Notes: generated from the sequence alone by a model not told the origin. Shown: positions 1-8,451, counted from the stretch's first letter. The stretch: DNA of 64,000 bases from Aquimarina algicola (GCF_006443095.1 NZ_VFWZ01000002.1:558001-622000), one strand, 5' to 3'. Numbers and translations are program-made.

Positions 1-156
1 AAAACTAGGAATATATGCTTTGATAGATTTCCCAAACAAATAATAACTTACCCAAGCAAGAAACATAGCCCAGGTAGGCCATTCTAAAGAGAATGAGATA
101 AACACAGCCAATGCTCCGCATAGCCCCATAATAAGGGCTGTTAAAAATGTTTTCAT
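1..156 (-). CDS. DUF1097-like small membrane protein (3' part cut by window edge)
   Basis: Fifty-two codons are visible from an ATG at 156 on the minus strand and the frame stays open to base 1, so the C-terminus is missing. The protein begins MKTFLTALIMGLCGALAVFI and continues with SLEWPTWAMFLAWVSYYLFG. A short hydrophobic helix followed by a W-P-x-W-A-x-F-x-A-W pattern matches DUF1097 membrane proteins (E. coli YcdZ type), whose function is not known. It starts 29 nt after the stop of the short-chain dehydrogenase and runs the same way, so the two may share a transcript. The family call rests on a short fragment. Confidence 0.55.
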   Translation of the reverse strand, partial: MKTFLTALIMGLCGALAVFISFSLEWPTWAMFLAWVSYYLFGKSIKAYIPSF

Positions 157-185
157 AATATTCAATGATTAAATGAGTGAAATTG

Positions 186-926
186 CTATGCCATTGCTCC
201 GTTGGCTCCTATATTTTGAGCAGAAATCCATTTGGCTTCATCACTTGCCAGAAACACTACTATCTTTGCAATATCCTCTGGTTCTCCAATGCGGCTAAAC
301 GCTGATAAAGAAGCTAATTTATTGATCACAGTTTCTGGTTTTCCTGAGGTAAACAATTCTGTATTTGTGGGGCCTGGGGAAATTGAATTTACATTAATAC
401 CTCTATACCCAACTTCTTTTGCAAAAACTCGTGTCAACTGCTCGACAGCAGCTTTTGTAGCTACATAAGGCCCATAAGTAGGCAACATAATTCTATTAAC
501 AGAGGTTGAAAAATTGATTATACTTCCATTTTCTGCTAATCGTGTGGCTGCTTCGCGAAGCGTATTAAACACGCCTTTTATATTTACATTTAATTGTTTG
601 TCAAAATCCTCATCTGTGGTATCTTTAATAAGCGTATTTATCATAATACCGGCGTTATTAACCAAAATGTCAACTTTTCCGTAATGCTCGATAGCAGCAT
701 CAAAAAGTTTTTTTACATCTATTGTACTACTTACATCAGCTTGCAAAGCTATAGCATCTCTACCAATAATTTTAATCTGTTCTACAACCGCTTTGGCTGC
801 TTGTTTACTCCCTGAGTAATTGACAATCACTTTTGCTCCTGCTCTTGCAAGACAAATTGCTACTTCTGCTCCGATTCCTCTTGATGCGCCTGTTACAAGG
901 GCTACTTTTCCTAATACATCACTCAT
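186..926 (-). CDS. SDR-family NAD(P)-dependent oxidoreductase
   Basis: A classical short-chain dehydrogenase/reductase of 246 residues, probably cytosolic. The cofactor motif TGASRGIG lies at residues 12-19, NNAG at 90-93, serines of the catalytic region at 140 and 142, and the catalytic Y154-x3-K158 in YVATK. The C-terminal SPGPTNTEL segment is typical of the family. The substrate cannot be told; the proteins closest in style are 3-oxoacyl-ACP-reductase-like or glucose-dehydrogenase-like SDRs. The ATG at 926 is chosen over one 25 codons upstream because it gives the standard family N-terminus and because a TAnnTTTG promoter element lies between the two candidates. An AraC-type regulator is just upstream on the same strand. 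Confidence 0.9.
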   Translation of the reverse strand: MSDVLGKVALVTGASRGIGAEVAICLARAGAKVIVNYSGSKQAAKAVVEQIKIIGRDAIALQADVSSTIDVKKLFDAAIEHYGKVDILVNNAGIMINTLIKDTTDEDFDKQLNVNIKGVFNTLREAATRLAENGSIINFSTSVNRIMLPTYGPYVATKAAVEQLTRVFAKEVGYRGINVNSISPGPTNTELFTSGKPETVINKLASLSAFSRIGEPEDIAKIVVFLASDEAKWISAQNIGANGAMA

Positions 927-965
927 TGTTTTATATTTTTTAAATGATACTAAATGTTTATTGAA

Positions 966-973
966 CAAAAGTA
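966..973 (-). promoter_or_regulatory. candidate -7 promoter element for the SDR gene
   Basis: Read on the minus strand this is TACTTTTG, an exact TAnnTTTG Bacteroidota -7 box, 39 nt before the ATG at 926. No TTG at the usual 19-21 nt spacing is present, so only half of the promoter is supported. Confidence 0.4.
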
Positions 974-1056
974 GTGTGGTAAGCAATCTTGTATGTTGCA
1001 AATTCTAAAGCATCATTTGCATATTTTAAATATAAATAAGGAAAGAGAAAATTCCA

Positions 1057-1983
1057 TTATAGATTATTTTGCTCCTTTCTATATTGAATAGGAGAAATGT
1101 TTACATGTTTTTTGAAATAATTACTAAAATGTGCAGTTTCAGAAAACCCTAATACATACGCTATTTCTTTAATAGGCATAGATGAATTTTGTAATAAAGA
1201 TTTGGCTTCTACAATAGTTTTATCAGCAATCCAAGTACTAATAGATTTTCCAGTTTTGGTCTTTACAATATTACCTAAATAGTTAGGATGTAGGTTTTGC
1301 GTATCTGCATAATCCTGAATTCTAAATACCTGTTCTGTTTTTCTTTCAATTAAATCACGATAGTGTTTTTCTAACGACTTTTTAAATGATTTAACGATTT
1401 GTGAACTTCTGTTTCCTTCATAAATTGGATTGTAATCTTCCCAAAAGTACGCTTTGATTTTGTAAAGTAAGATTGCTAAAAGGTGACCGATAATTTGATA
1501 TTTATCAAGAGATTGTTCAGTATACTCTTTATGAATTTGTAAATAAATATTTTCAGTTTCATTATAAAATTGATCACTCGCAATTTTTGGACTAATTATC
1601 TCTGTAAGTAAAAAAGGAAATTCAGAATAAATATCCTGACGTATATATTGTTTTAAGAATGTTTCATCAAAAGTAATAAGATATACTTCTTCAATTTTTT
1701 CCCAACTGAATGTTCGGTAATTACTTGGATTAGTAAAGTAGATAGAATGGGGTTGAACTTCAAAAGAAGTATCATCGATAGTATATTTCCCTATGCCTTC
1801 TTTTACAAATAGAAATGAAAAATAATCCGGTCGAAATGATAATGATTCATAAGGAAGTTTAAAATTTATTGCTTTTAGATTAAGAATAGCAAACCCTTCT
1901 TTGGCTTGAATCATATCTACGGGTAACCCTAAATGAATATATAATTCATATAATGATTTTGTTTCAGGGTTTTCATTTTTCAT
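1057..1983 (-). CDS. AraC-family transcriptional regulator
   Basis: A DNA-binding regulator of 308 residues. The N-terminal two thirds look like a cupin-type sensory domain. The C-terminal hundred residues carry the two-helix-turn-helix AraC unit, including KSLLQNSSMPIKEIAYVLGF and the closing FSNYFKKHVNISPIQYR signature. The length is usual for the family. It is upstream of, and co-oriented with, the SDR gene, which is its most likely target; this is inference from position. The effector is unknown. Confidence 0.88.
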   Translation of the reverse strand: MKNENPETKSLYELYIHLGLPVDMIQAKEGFAILNLKAINFKLPYESLSFRPDYFSFLFVKEGIGKYTIDDTSFEVQPHSIYFTNPSNYRTFSWEKIEEVYLITFDETFLKQYIRQDIYSEFPFLLTEIISPKIASDQFYNETENIYLQIHKEYTEQSLDKYQIIGHLLAILLYKIKAYFWEDYNPIYEGNRSSQIVKSFKKSLEKHYRDLIERKTEQVFRIQDYADTQNLHPNYLGNIVKTKTGKSISTWIADKTIVEAKSLLQNSSMPIKEIAYVLGFSETAHFSNYFKKHVNISPIQYRKEQNNL

Positions 1984-2076
1984 TGTTCTAAATATTCATT
2001 TCGAAATTAAAATAACTTAAAGTAATGAACCTTTATCATCAAAAAAACAACTTTATTTATAGTTCTCTTTTAATTC

Positions 2077-2448
2077 CTACATCTCAGAAGACAATTTCTT
2101 TTTTTCTTCTTGTTTTTTTATAAAAAAAGTTCTGTTAGCATCTCCCCATTTCGTCATAGTTTCAATTACAGGAATCAATGACTTCCCAAAATCAGTTAAA
2201 AAATACTCTACTTTTGGAGGCAATACCGGGTAGATAACCTTTTTTACAACACCGTGTTCTTCTAATTCTTTTAATTGTAGATTAAGGACTCTTCTGCTAG
2301 CTTCAGGATGACGTCTTTGTAATTCACTAGGCCTTCTGATTTCGTTATTAATAGAATCAATAAGACAGGGTTTCCATTTCCCACCGATAACTTCGACCGT
2401 AATACTTATTCCACAATCAAAGTTCTTTGGTATCTTTTTCTCGTACAT
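2077..2448 (-). CDS. HxlR-family winged-helix regulator
   Basis: A small transcription factor of 123 residues. The sequence FDCGISITVEVIGGKWKPCL at the N-terminus, with Cys12 where redox- or electrophile-sensing HxlR proteins such as YodB and HypR carry theirs, identifies the family. RRPSELQRRHPEASRRVLNL is the recognition-helix region, and the wing ends at YFLTDFGKSL. It is divergent from the SnoaL-like gene at 2618, which it probably controls. The Cys-based sensing is known for some relatives and is only inferred here. Confidence 0.88.
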   Translation of the reverse strand: MYEKKIPKNFDCGISITVEVIGGKWKPCLIDSINNEIRRPSELQRRHPEASRRVLNLQLKELEEHGVVKKVIYPVLPPKVEYFLTDFGKSLIPVIETMTKWGDANRTFFIKKQEEKKKLSSEM

Positions 2449-2469
2449 CTTTTATCATTTAAAACCACA

Positions 2470-2477
2470 CAAATATA
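2470..2477 (-). promoter_or_regulatory. candidate -7 promoter element for hxlR-type gene
   Basis: On the minus strand this reads TATATTTG, an exact TAnnTTTG match 22 nt before the ATG at 2448. A TTTTTG run sits only about 15 nt further upstream, short of the normal spacing, so the -33 part is uncertain. Confidence 0.4.
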
Positions 2478-2504
2478 GTTTTTTTATAGGTACAAAAATG
2501 TTCT

Positions 2505-2520
2505 TATGTTATAAAACATA
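2505..2520. promoter_or_regulatory. 16-bp dyad between divergent HxlR and SnoaL genes
   Basis: TATGTT (2505-2510) and AACATA (2515-2520) form a perfect 6-bp inverted repeat around ATAA. It lies 57 nt before the HxlR start and about 43 nt before the -33 of the opposite promoter, a plausible position for an autoregulatory operator. AT-rich dyads of this size also arise by chance. Confidence 0.3.
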
Positions 2521-2562
2521 CATATAGATAAAATTATCAGTACTAGAATATTTTTACCGTAA

Positions 2563-2593
2563 TTGCACCCATGTACATATGCTTATACATTTG
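2563..2593 (+). promoter_or_regulatory. Bacteroidota-type promoter of the SnoaL-like gene
   Basis: TTG at 2563-2565, a 20-nt spacer, then TACATTTG at 2586-2593 match the Bacteroidota sigma-ABfr consensus (TTG, 19-21 nt, TAnnTTTG). Transcription would begin near 2600, which places an upstream in-frame ATG at 2579 before the transcript and fixes the ATG at 2618 as the start. Confidence 0.7.
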
Positions 2594-2617
2594 TATTGTA
2601 AATCTAAAATTAAAAAA

Positions 2618-3385
2618 ATGGAAATTTCGATTAAGGAAAGAACGGCTGCTATTCAAAACAGTATAGAAACTGAAACTTTAGAAGAAATAGGATTTATTAA
2701 TACAAAACAATACAAGCAACATAATATTAATGTGAGTGATGGTTTTGATGCTATCGTTGCTTTACATGAAACTATGCCTATGGACAAAGTTTATGTTAAT
2801 GTAGTGCGAGCATTTCAGGATGGAGATATTGGTTTTGTACATGTAGATTATTTTTTATTCGAGCCAACAGTTGCTTTTGATATTCATCGTTTTGAAAATG
2901 GAAAGAGCGTTGAGCATTGGGACAATCTACAGACTAATCCCAAAAAAGTAAATAAAAGTGGTCGTACAATGGTAGATGGAAAAACCAAAGCTATAGACCA
3001 TCATAAAACAGAAACCAATAAGTTGATCGTCAAAAGGTTTGTTGAAGAAGTCTTAATAAACAATAATGTAAGCATAGTTACAGATTTTTTTGAGGACGAC
3101 ATGTTAATTCAGCACAACCCACATATGGGAGATGGTGTGTCAGAATTTTTTAATGTCATGAACGAATGGAAAAATCAGGGAACTCCTATGGAATATACCC
3201 GAGTTCATAAAGTTTTGGGTGAAGGCAATTTTGTTTTGATTTTGAGTGAAGGCAATTTTCAAGGAAAACATTCTTCATTTTATGACTTGTATCGTATTGA
3301 AAACGATAAAATTGTTGAGCATTGGGACGTGATAGAAGAGATTCCACCTGTCGAAGATAGAAAAAACAACAATGGTAAATTTTAA
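2618..3385 (+). CDS. tandem SnoaL-like (NTF2-fold) domain protein
   Basis: Two NTF2/SnoaL-like domains can be seen in 255 residues. Both end in the same pattern: DIHRFENGKSVEHWDNLQ in the first half and DLYRIENDKIVEHWDVIEEI in the second. The second half also has the QHNP segment usual in predicted SnoaL-like aldol-condensation enzymes. No enzyme activity is established for this group. The start is set by the promoter at 2563-2593. The downstream DUF2798 gene overlaps its end by 14 nt, so they are probably translated together, and the divergent HxlR protein is the likely regulator. Confidence 0.8.
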   Translation: MEISIKERTAAIQNSIETETLEEIGFINTKQYKQHNINVSDGFDAIVALHETMPMDKVYVNVVRAFQDGDIGFVHVDYFLFEPTVAFDIHRFENGKSVEHWDNLQTNPKKVNKSGRTMVDGKTKAIDHHKTETNKLIVKRFVEEVLINNNVSIVTDFFEDDMLIQHNPHMGDGVSEFFNVMNEWKNQGTPMEYTRVHKVLGEGNFVLILSEGNFQGKHSSFYDLYRIENDKIVEHWDVIEEIPPVEDRKNNNGKF

Positions 3386-3611
3386 AATGAAATACTACAC
3401 GTACGTCAATACCTTGTTTATTGTTCTCCCCATGACTATAATAATGGCCTTGGTTGGATTATGGTTGAATGACGGATTTGTAGAACATTGGATTTATGGT
3501 TTTTTAAAATCTTGGATAATCATGGTACCAATTGCTTATTTTTCAGTACTCATTATTTTACCATTGGCAAAAAAAATAACTGATAAAATTTTTTACCCCT
3601 GTAAAGATTGA
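3372..3611 (+). CDS. DUF2798 small membrane protein
   Basis: Two transmembrane helices fill most of its 79 residues: one around LFIVLPMTIIMALVGLWL and one around WIIMVPIAYFSVLIILPLAK. The layout and the LPLAKKITDKI ending fit DUF2798, a family without known function often found beside small oxidoreductase or SnoaL genes. The ATG at 3372 overlaps the previous gene; another ATG at 3387, two bases after that gene's stop, is an equally reasonable start and would remove five residues. Confidence 0.7.
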   Translation: MVNFKMKYYTYVNTLFIVLPMTIIMALVGLWLNDGFVEHWIYGFLKSWIIMVPIAYFSVLIILPLAKKITDKIFYPCKD

Positions 3612-3701
3612 GTAGAATCAAAAAAATAAGTTTTAGTAAGTATTTTAATATTTGATGAATACTGCTAAAGTCTTATATTCAAAAAATTGATTTTATTCTT
3701 G

Positions 3702-3732
3702 AAGCCCAAACAAATTGTTTGGGCTTTTTTAT
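3702..3732 (+). terminator. Rho-independent terminator
   Basis: An 11-bp stem, AAGCCCAAACA (3702-3712) with TGTTTGGGCTT (3716-3726), closes a 3-nt loop and runs into a T tract. It is about 90 nt downstream of the DUF2798 gene and ends the plus-strand unit before the convergent nitric-oxide operon. Confidence 0.88.
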
Positions 3733-3757
3733 TATAATTACCTCTCCTAAAAATGAG

Positions 3758-4042
3758 TTAGATAATGTTATTAATAGCGACTACAATAATGCTTACGACA
3801 ATGCTTGCTATAAGCAAATCAAAACTCAACTTTGGTTTTTGTTGAGATAAAATTGCACCATTGTAAAACATACATAAGATTGTAACTATGAATAACTGAA
3901 TCATTTGTAATATTGAGTTCCCATTAGCTAAAATATACATAGCTGCAGCAGATCCTAAACAACTTTGTCCTATGATAGCGATAGGTGAATAACCAATAAT
4001 TCCTTTTTTATACTCTTCTAAAGAACGTTGATAAATTTTCAT
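3758..4042 (-). CDS. small membrane protein, last gene of NO-defence operon
   Basis: A protein of 94 residues with about three hydrophobic helices: SPIAIIGQSCLGSAAAMYIL, then IQLFIVTILCMFYNGAIL, then LLIASIVVSIIVVAI. I do not recognise a named family. It begins 38 nt after the stop of the truncated haemoglobin gene on the same strand and is the last member of the unit led by the Rrf2 regulator, so a role alongside nitric-oxide metabolism is inferred from position only. Confidence 0.65.
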   Translation of the reverse strand: MKIYQRSLEEYKKGIIGYSPIAIIGQSCLGSAAAMYILANGNSILQMIQLFIVTILCMFYNGAILSQQKPKLSFDLLIASIVVSIIVVAINNII

Positions 4043-4080
4043 GATACTTATCTTTTAAAAAGCCTACCTGATTAGTTTTC

Positions 4081-4509
4081 TTAAATTGGCTTTTGGTTTT
4101 TATTATTAATTTCTATTTGATTCTGAGGTCTATTCTTCCAAATCATTAAATACTGACCTGTTGCCATTCTACGAGCTGCGTCTTTTGCTCTTTGTGCTAT
4201 GTTTCCTTCAAAAAAACTATCAATGGTCTTAAACCAAAGCTGTAACCATATTCCAAAATGAACTTGATCAATGGTATGATTAAGATTTTGATCTACTTTT
4301 TTATGAGCTTTTCCTGGATTCCCTTTGAAACAAGCTTTTCCAAACAAAGTGGTCATCCAAAAGTCTGTTAGTTTTTCTATATGTAGAGACCATTGTTTTT
4401 CTGAAATATGATTATTGAAGATTGGGCCTAATACCGCATCTTTACGTATAGCTTTATAAAAGCTTGACACTAATAAGAAGACATCAGCTCTATTATTTAT
4501 TTCTTTCAT
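4081..4509 (-). CDS. group III truncated haemoglobin
   Basis: A haem-binding globin of 142 residues, the usual size of group III truncated haemoglobins. The opening helices (DVFLLVSSFYKAIRKDAVLG), the IEKLTDFWMTTLFG segment and the Q-V-H-FGIWLQLWFKTID helix carrying the probable proximal histidine match this group. Such proteins bind O2 and NO in the cytoplasm and are often co-expressed with nitrosative-stress genes. It follows the nitric-oxide reductase gene by 12 nt in the same transcript, which supports a part in NO binding or detoxification. Confidence 0.85.
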   Translation of the reverse strand: MKEINNRADVFLLVSSFYKAIRKDAVLGPIFNNHISEKQWSLHIEKLTDFWMTTLFGKACFKGNPGKAHKKVDQNLNHTIDQVHFGIWLQLWFKTIDSFFEGNIAQRAKDAARRMATGQYLMIWKNRPQNQIEINNKNQKPI

Positions 4510-4521
4510 TTTTTAATTTAT

Positions 4522-6792
4522 TTACGACATAGCCTTATAGGTTTTAGCAGTATAATCTGACTCCTGAGTAGTTTTTCCTTTTTTCCTAAAACAGTACAAG
4601 GTTTCTTGTATTGCAAACCAGCAGAAATAGAATATTCCTATAGAAAATAGAATATCACCGATAATGCGAAGCCATTTGAGAGTTTGTACAGTAGGTGAAT
4701 ACAATAACTCTGCATCCCTAGCAAAGGAGTATCCTTTTGTGATCGAAGTATAAGCTTGTATTACCCCTACTGGCAGCAAGCTTAGAGCAACCATTGCTAT
4801 TAAGCCAATATTCAAGAACCAAAATGCTCTTTTCAATTTTGGAGAATCCCAAACTCTATTTGAATAAAGTCGAAGGCAAATAATGATAAAACCCATTCCC
4901 AGCATGCCATATACGCCAAATAAAGCAGTATGGGCATGCACAGACGTAGTATTTAATCCTTGAATATAGTATAGAGCTATAGGTGGGTTTATTAAAAAAC
5001 CAAATACTCCTGCTCCTACCATATTCCAAAAAGCTACCGCGATAAAGAAGAATATAGGCCATTTGTATTTTTGCATCCACAGGTTTGATTTTAATAAATT
5101 CCAATTCTCTCGAATTTCAAATCCCATTAAAGTTAGCGGTACTACTTCTAAAGCACTAAAAGTAGCTCCAAGCGCGATAGCTTGCACCGGGGTTCCAGAA
5201 TAATACAAATGATGAAGTGTACCAATAATCCCCCCTGCTAAAAATATAGTCGCTGATGCAATAGAAGCTTTACCTGCGGTTTTTGCCGAAAGCACTTTCA
5301 TTCTTAAGAATATAAATGCAATGATCACTGTAGCAAAAACTTCGAAAAAACCTTCTACCCATAAATGTACCAACCACCACCTCCAGTAATTAATAACCGG
5401 TAAACTACTATTTTCTCCATACATCAAACCTGAAAAGAAGAACATACCTATGGCCATTACAGATATGAGTAATATGATTAATAAATGTTTGGCATCATCA
5501 TTTTTTTTGATCCCATATAGTATATGTCTTCCAACCATAACTACCCATAATACTAAACCAATACCTAGAAATATTTGCCAAAACCTACCCAAATCCATAT
5601 ACTCATACCCTTGGTGACCAAAGAAAAAATTAGTAGTCAAATCAAGAAATTGGTGTACTCCCAACCATTCACCTAGCATAGATCCTAATACTATAATGAG
5701 TAAAGCGACAAAAAGAAAGTTAATTCCAAAAACCTGATATTTCATCTCTTTACCACTTATCATAGGAGCTAGAAATAAGCCCGTAGCTAACCAAGTTGCT
5801 GCAATCCAAAATACGGCTAATTGGGTATGCCAGGTTCTTGTAATTGAATACGGTAAAAAACTTGCTAAATCAAAACCAAAAAAGGCCTGACCTTCTACGG
5901 TATAATGCACGGTTAGTATACCCAAAATGATTTGTAATCCGATTAGCAATGAGACTATTATAAAATATTTCAATACTGCTTTTTGAGATTTTACAAGTAT
6001 TATGTCTTTCAAAGGATCTTTTTCTGGATGTACAAGAGCTTCTCCTTTTTCATGATTTCTTATATAGTAATACACAAGTATACCTATAAACAGTAAGAGT
6101 AATATTATTGAAAATCCCGACCATATCTGAGAATCCGGTGTAATTGTATTATCTATTAGAGGTTCATAAGGCCAATTAGAAGTATATGTATACTCTTTAT
6201 TTGGTCGATTGGTACTAGCAGCCCATGATGTCCAGAACAAAAAGGCATTCAATTGATTTAATTTTTGAACATCGACCAAAGCTCCCTTAGGAATAGCATA
6301 TTGTTCATGACCTTGAGAAAAAATTGATGAATAATAAGATGCATTGCTCTTGAGTGCATTGTATTTGGCAAGAGATATTGTTACACTATTATCTGTTGTA
6401 TTAAATGTATTAGTTTTAATATCTTTAATCAATCTTGCTTTTAAAACTGCTTTTTTCTCAACATCCAAATTTTCATATTCTTCTTGAAATTCTTTTTCGG
6501 CCCATGCATCTAGCATGAATACAGCTTCTTTATGAATCCAATCTGCGGTCCAATCCGGTGCCACATAACTCCCGTGTCCCCATATAGAACCAACTTCCAT
6601 TCCTCCAATAGATTCCCAAACATTTTGCCCTTCTTGAATATCTTTTTTGGTTAATACTACTTCCTGAGTTTCTTTTACTATTACTTTATCAGGAATAGGT
6701 GGTTGTGTCTGATAAATTTCTGTTCCCACCCATATTAAAGCTATAAACGATAGTATTACTACGCTTATAAATCCGATCCAAACTTTCTTCAT
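4522..6792 (-). CDS. norB: quinol-dependent nitric-oxide reductase (qNOR)
   Basis: An inner-membrane haem-copper-superfamily enzyme that reduces two NO to N2O with electrons from quinol. Its 756 residues match the fused qNOR form, in which the cytochrome-c-like domain is joined to the catalytic barrel. Residues 1-25 form the first helix. The periplasmic segment has the conserved GSIWGHGSYVAPDWTADW region. About a dozen further helices follow, with the metal-ligand segments TRTWHTQLAVFW, WWLVHLWVEGFFEV, FLAGGIIGTLHHLYYSG and SVHAHTALFGVYGMLGMG. Only 5 nt separate it from the upstream ric gene. No nitrite reductase or norC is nearby, which suggests NO defence rather than full denitrification. 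Confidence 0.95.
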   Translation of the reverse strand: MKKVWIGFISVVILSFIALIWVGTEIYQTQPPIPDKVIVKETQEVVLTKKDIQEGQNVWESIGGMEVGSIWGHGSYVAPDWTADWIHKEAVFMLDAWAEKEFQEEYENLDVEKKAVLKARLIKDIKTNTFNTTDNSVTISLAKYNALKSNASYYSSIFSQGHEQYAIPKGALVDVQKLNQLNAFLFWTSWAASTNRPNKEYTYTSNWPYEPLIDNTITPDSQIWSGFSIILLLLFIGILVYYYIRNHEKGEALVHPEKDPLKDIILVKSQKAVLKYFIIVSLLIGLQIILGILTVHYTVEGQAFFGFDLASFLPYSITRTWHTQLAVFWIAATWLATGLFLAPMISGKEMKYQVFGINFLFVALLIIVLGSMLGEWLGVHQFLDLTTNFFFGHQGYEYMDLGRFWQIFLGIGLVLWVVMVGRHILYGIKKNDDAKHLLIILLISVMAIGMFFFSGLMYGENSSLPVINYWRWWLVHLWVEGFFEVFATVIIAFIFLRMKVLSAKTAGKASIASATIFLAGGIIGTLHHLYYSGTPVQAIALGATFSALEVVPLTLMGFEIRENWNLLKSNLWMQKYKWPIFFFIAVAFWNMVGAGVFGFLINPPIALYYIQGLNTTSVHAHTALFGVYGMLGMGFIIICLRLYSNRVWDSPKLKRAFWFLNIGLIAMVALSLLPVGVIQAYTSITKGYSFARDAELLYSPTVQTLKWLRIIGDILFSIGIFYFCWFAIQETLYCFRKKGKTTQESDYTAKTYKAMS

Positions 6793-6797
6793 TTTAT

Positions 6798-7517
6798 TTA
6801 TTTTAGGCTATTTTCTGTTTCTATTGCTTTTCGGAAAAGAATATTATTTTCCAGGTGAATATGTTTGTGTAAATCTTCTTCAAACTCTTGTAACATCGAG
6901 AACGCAACTTTATAAGTTGTACAGGCATCTTCTGGTGGAGTATAATTATTACTTATACTTGAAATTATTCTGAAACGATGTCCTTCATTATCATGTTCCT
7001 CATGCATCATGGCAATTGGGTTTTCAACAGAGTTGAACGATATAGAAACATCCACCTTATTTCCTTTCTTTGCTTTAACCAGTTTTTTGAAATATGGAAA
7101 AAGAATCAATTCTTCCTTTTTCATATGTTTAGTAAGTTCATCCGCACTATCTGTAAAAAGCTCTCTAATCTTGAATAATTCAGGATGGTTTTGCCCATGG
7201 ACTTTGCATAGCTTATCTAAATATTGTTTAATCTCCGGTATTTTATTTTCTACATATTTATGATGATTGTTATATATATAATCTGATAAGAAGCCAATAT
7301 CCCAAGATTGATAATCATTGACATCTTTTTTCAATTCGGTATCAATATTTAATTCTTCAATAAGTTGCTCGATAATTAAATCATTATTTTGACAAACCTC
7401 AGCTATGGTACGGTTTCCATTACAACAAAAATCTATTTGATGATTCTTAAAAATAGTAGCGTACTTATAGTCTTCGGCTACGATATCACTTACTAAAGTT
7501 TCTTTACATATTTTCAT
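6798..7517 (-). CDS. ric: iron-sulfur cluster repair di-iron protein (Ric/ScdA/YtfE family)
   Basis: A cytosolic protein of 239 residues that in its family repairs iron-sulfur clusters damaged by NO or peroxide. The N-terminal ScdA/DUF542 module shows FKNHQIDFCCNGNRTIAEVC. The rest is a hemerythrin-like four-helix bundle with di-iron ligands in NNHHKYVENKIP, KVHGQNHPEL, HMKKEELILFPYF, MMHEEHDNEGHRF and EEDLHKHIHLENNILF. The length is typical. It overlaps the upstream membrane-protein gene by 14 nt and precedes norB by 5 nt, so all three are likely coupled under the Rrf2 regulator. Confidence 0.93.
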   Translation of the reverse strand: MKICKETLVSDIVAEDYKYATIFKNHQIDFCCNGNRTIAEVCQNNDLIIEQLIEELNIDTELKKDVNDYQSWDIGFLSDYIYNNHHKYVENKIPEIKQYLDKLCKVHGQNHPELFKIRELFTDSADELTKHMKKEELILFPYFKKLVKAKKGNKVDVSISFNSVENPIAMMHEEHDNEGHRFRIISSISNNYTPPEDACTTYKVAFSMLQEFEEDLHKHIHLENNILFRKAIETENSLK

Positions 7518-7959
7518 TTGTATTTATTTTAAAAAGTTTTATTCCGTAAATAATTAAGGCACTCACTTTTGCTACTTCTAGTATAACATACCACAAATGC
7601 AAACGGCTTTTAGGAACTTCTGTACCTTCAATGATTAAATTGGCTCGATGATCTAGAGCTGGTAACAATCCCAAAGTTTGTATCATCAAAATGGCGAGAG
7701 GGACTAAAAGAAGAATGAGAAGTGTTTTATCTTTTCGAAGGTTTCTTGAGAAAAGAACTCCTAATAGTATCAGAATGCTAAAGGTAATTTCAACTTTATT
7801 CAACGTTCCAAATACTAATTGACCTATACCTAGTCCTATCTCTTTGGTCACACCTGGGGCTTGAAATTTCAACCAGGCCTCCATAAAACTTATAGCACCA
7901 ATGAAACCTATCCAAATAAAGGTGAAACCTGTAACAGTATGCTCTTTAATATTTTTCAT
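7504..7959 (-). CDS. four-helix membrane protein of NO-defence operon
   Basis: Its 151 residues contain four probable transmembrane helices, near residues 8-28, 52-70, 78-98 and 124-144. Distinct segments are FTFIWIGFIGAISFMEAWLK and LPALDHRANLIIEG. I cannot name the family with certainty; TMEM205/DUF4149-like membrane proteins are one possibility. It is the first gene after the Rrf2 regulator, has a copy of the AAAGGA-N8-TCCTTT dyad just before its start, and overlaps ric by 14 nt, so a function in nitric-oxide metabolism is likely but unproven. Confidence 0.7.
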   Translation of the reverse strand: MKNIKEHTVTGFTFIWIGFIGAISFMEAWLKFQAPGVTKEIGLGIGQLVFGTLNKVEITFSILILLGVLFSRNLRKDKTLLILLLVPLAILMIQTLGLLPALDHRANLIIEGTEVPKSRLHLWYVILEVAKVSALIIYGIKLFKINTNENM

Positions 7960-7967
7960 AAAAGATT

Positions 7968-7987
7968 AAAGGATCTTTTTATCCTTT
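7968..7987. promoter_or_regulatory. second copy of the Rrf2-type operator dyad
   Basis: AAAGGA (7968-7973) and TCCTTT (7982-7987) flank an 8-nt spacer, the same half-sites and spacing as the stronger dyad before the Rrf2 gene. It lies 9-28 nt upstream of the membrane-protein start, inside the 44-nt gap after the Rrf2 stop. Binding there could set expression of the structural genes apart from that of the regulator. Confidence 0.6.
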
Positions 7988-8003
7988 TTTAAATTAAATT
8001 TTT

Positions 8004-8435
8004 TTATCGTTTCAATATTGTTAAATCTCCATTTAGATCATTTGCTAAAATTTGTAATGATGTACTCTCTAACATATTTCGGAGGTCATTTCTTATCTCG
8101 ACAAATCTATGATGCAAGGGACAAGGAGAATTCGCATCACATTGTTTTAATCCCAAACCGCATCCCGTATAAATAGCATCTCCATCAAGTACCCTTATAA
8201 CCTCACTAAGTTTTGTATTCATTTTCTCTTCTTCTATTATAAATCCTCCATAAGGTCCCTTAATTGATTTTACTAAATTATTTTTAGTAAGTTGCTGTAA
8301 AACTTTTGCAGTAAAGGCTTGTGGAGAATCTATTTCTTTGGAAATAGTATTCAAACTCACCTTATTATTTTTAGAAGTTTGTTGAGCAATAAAAATTATT
8401 GCACGAAGACCGTATTCACAAGATTTTGAAAACAT
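8004..8435 (-). CDS. Rrf2-family regulator, NsrR-like (NO sensor)
   Basis: A winged-helix repressor of 143 residues. It starts with the family pattern CEYGLRAIIFIAQQ; the recognition helix follows in SPQAFTAKVLQQLTKNNLVK; and the conserved KGPYGGF wing is present. Three cysteines in CGLGLKQCDANSPCPLH lie where Rrf2 proteins such as NsrR and IscR bind a [2Fe-2S] or [4Fe-4S] cluster. Heading an operon with ric, qNOR and a truncated haemoglobin makes NO sensing through that cluster very likely. The assignment to NsrR itself rather than another Rrf2 branch is inference. Confidence 0.88.
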   Translation of the reverse strand: MFSKSCEYGLRAIIFIAQQTSKNNKVSLNTISKEIDSPQAFTAKVLQQLTKNNLVKSIKGPYGGFIIEEEKMNTKLSEVIRVLDGDAIYTGCGLGLKQCDANSPCPLHHRFVEIRNDLRNMLESTSLQILANDLNGDLTILKR

Positions 8436-8451
8436 ACTACAAAGTTTGTAA

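Noticed and set aside
232..468. Open frames antisense to the SDR gene and to other long genes
   Set aside because: They mirror the coding strand of clear genes and have no domain or start signals of their own.
4522..7517. A denitrification island
   Set aside because: Only NO reduction and repair genes are present; no nitrite or nitrous-oxide reductase accompanies them, so NO defence explains the set better.
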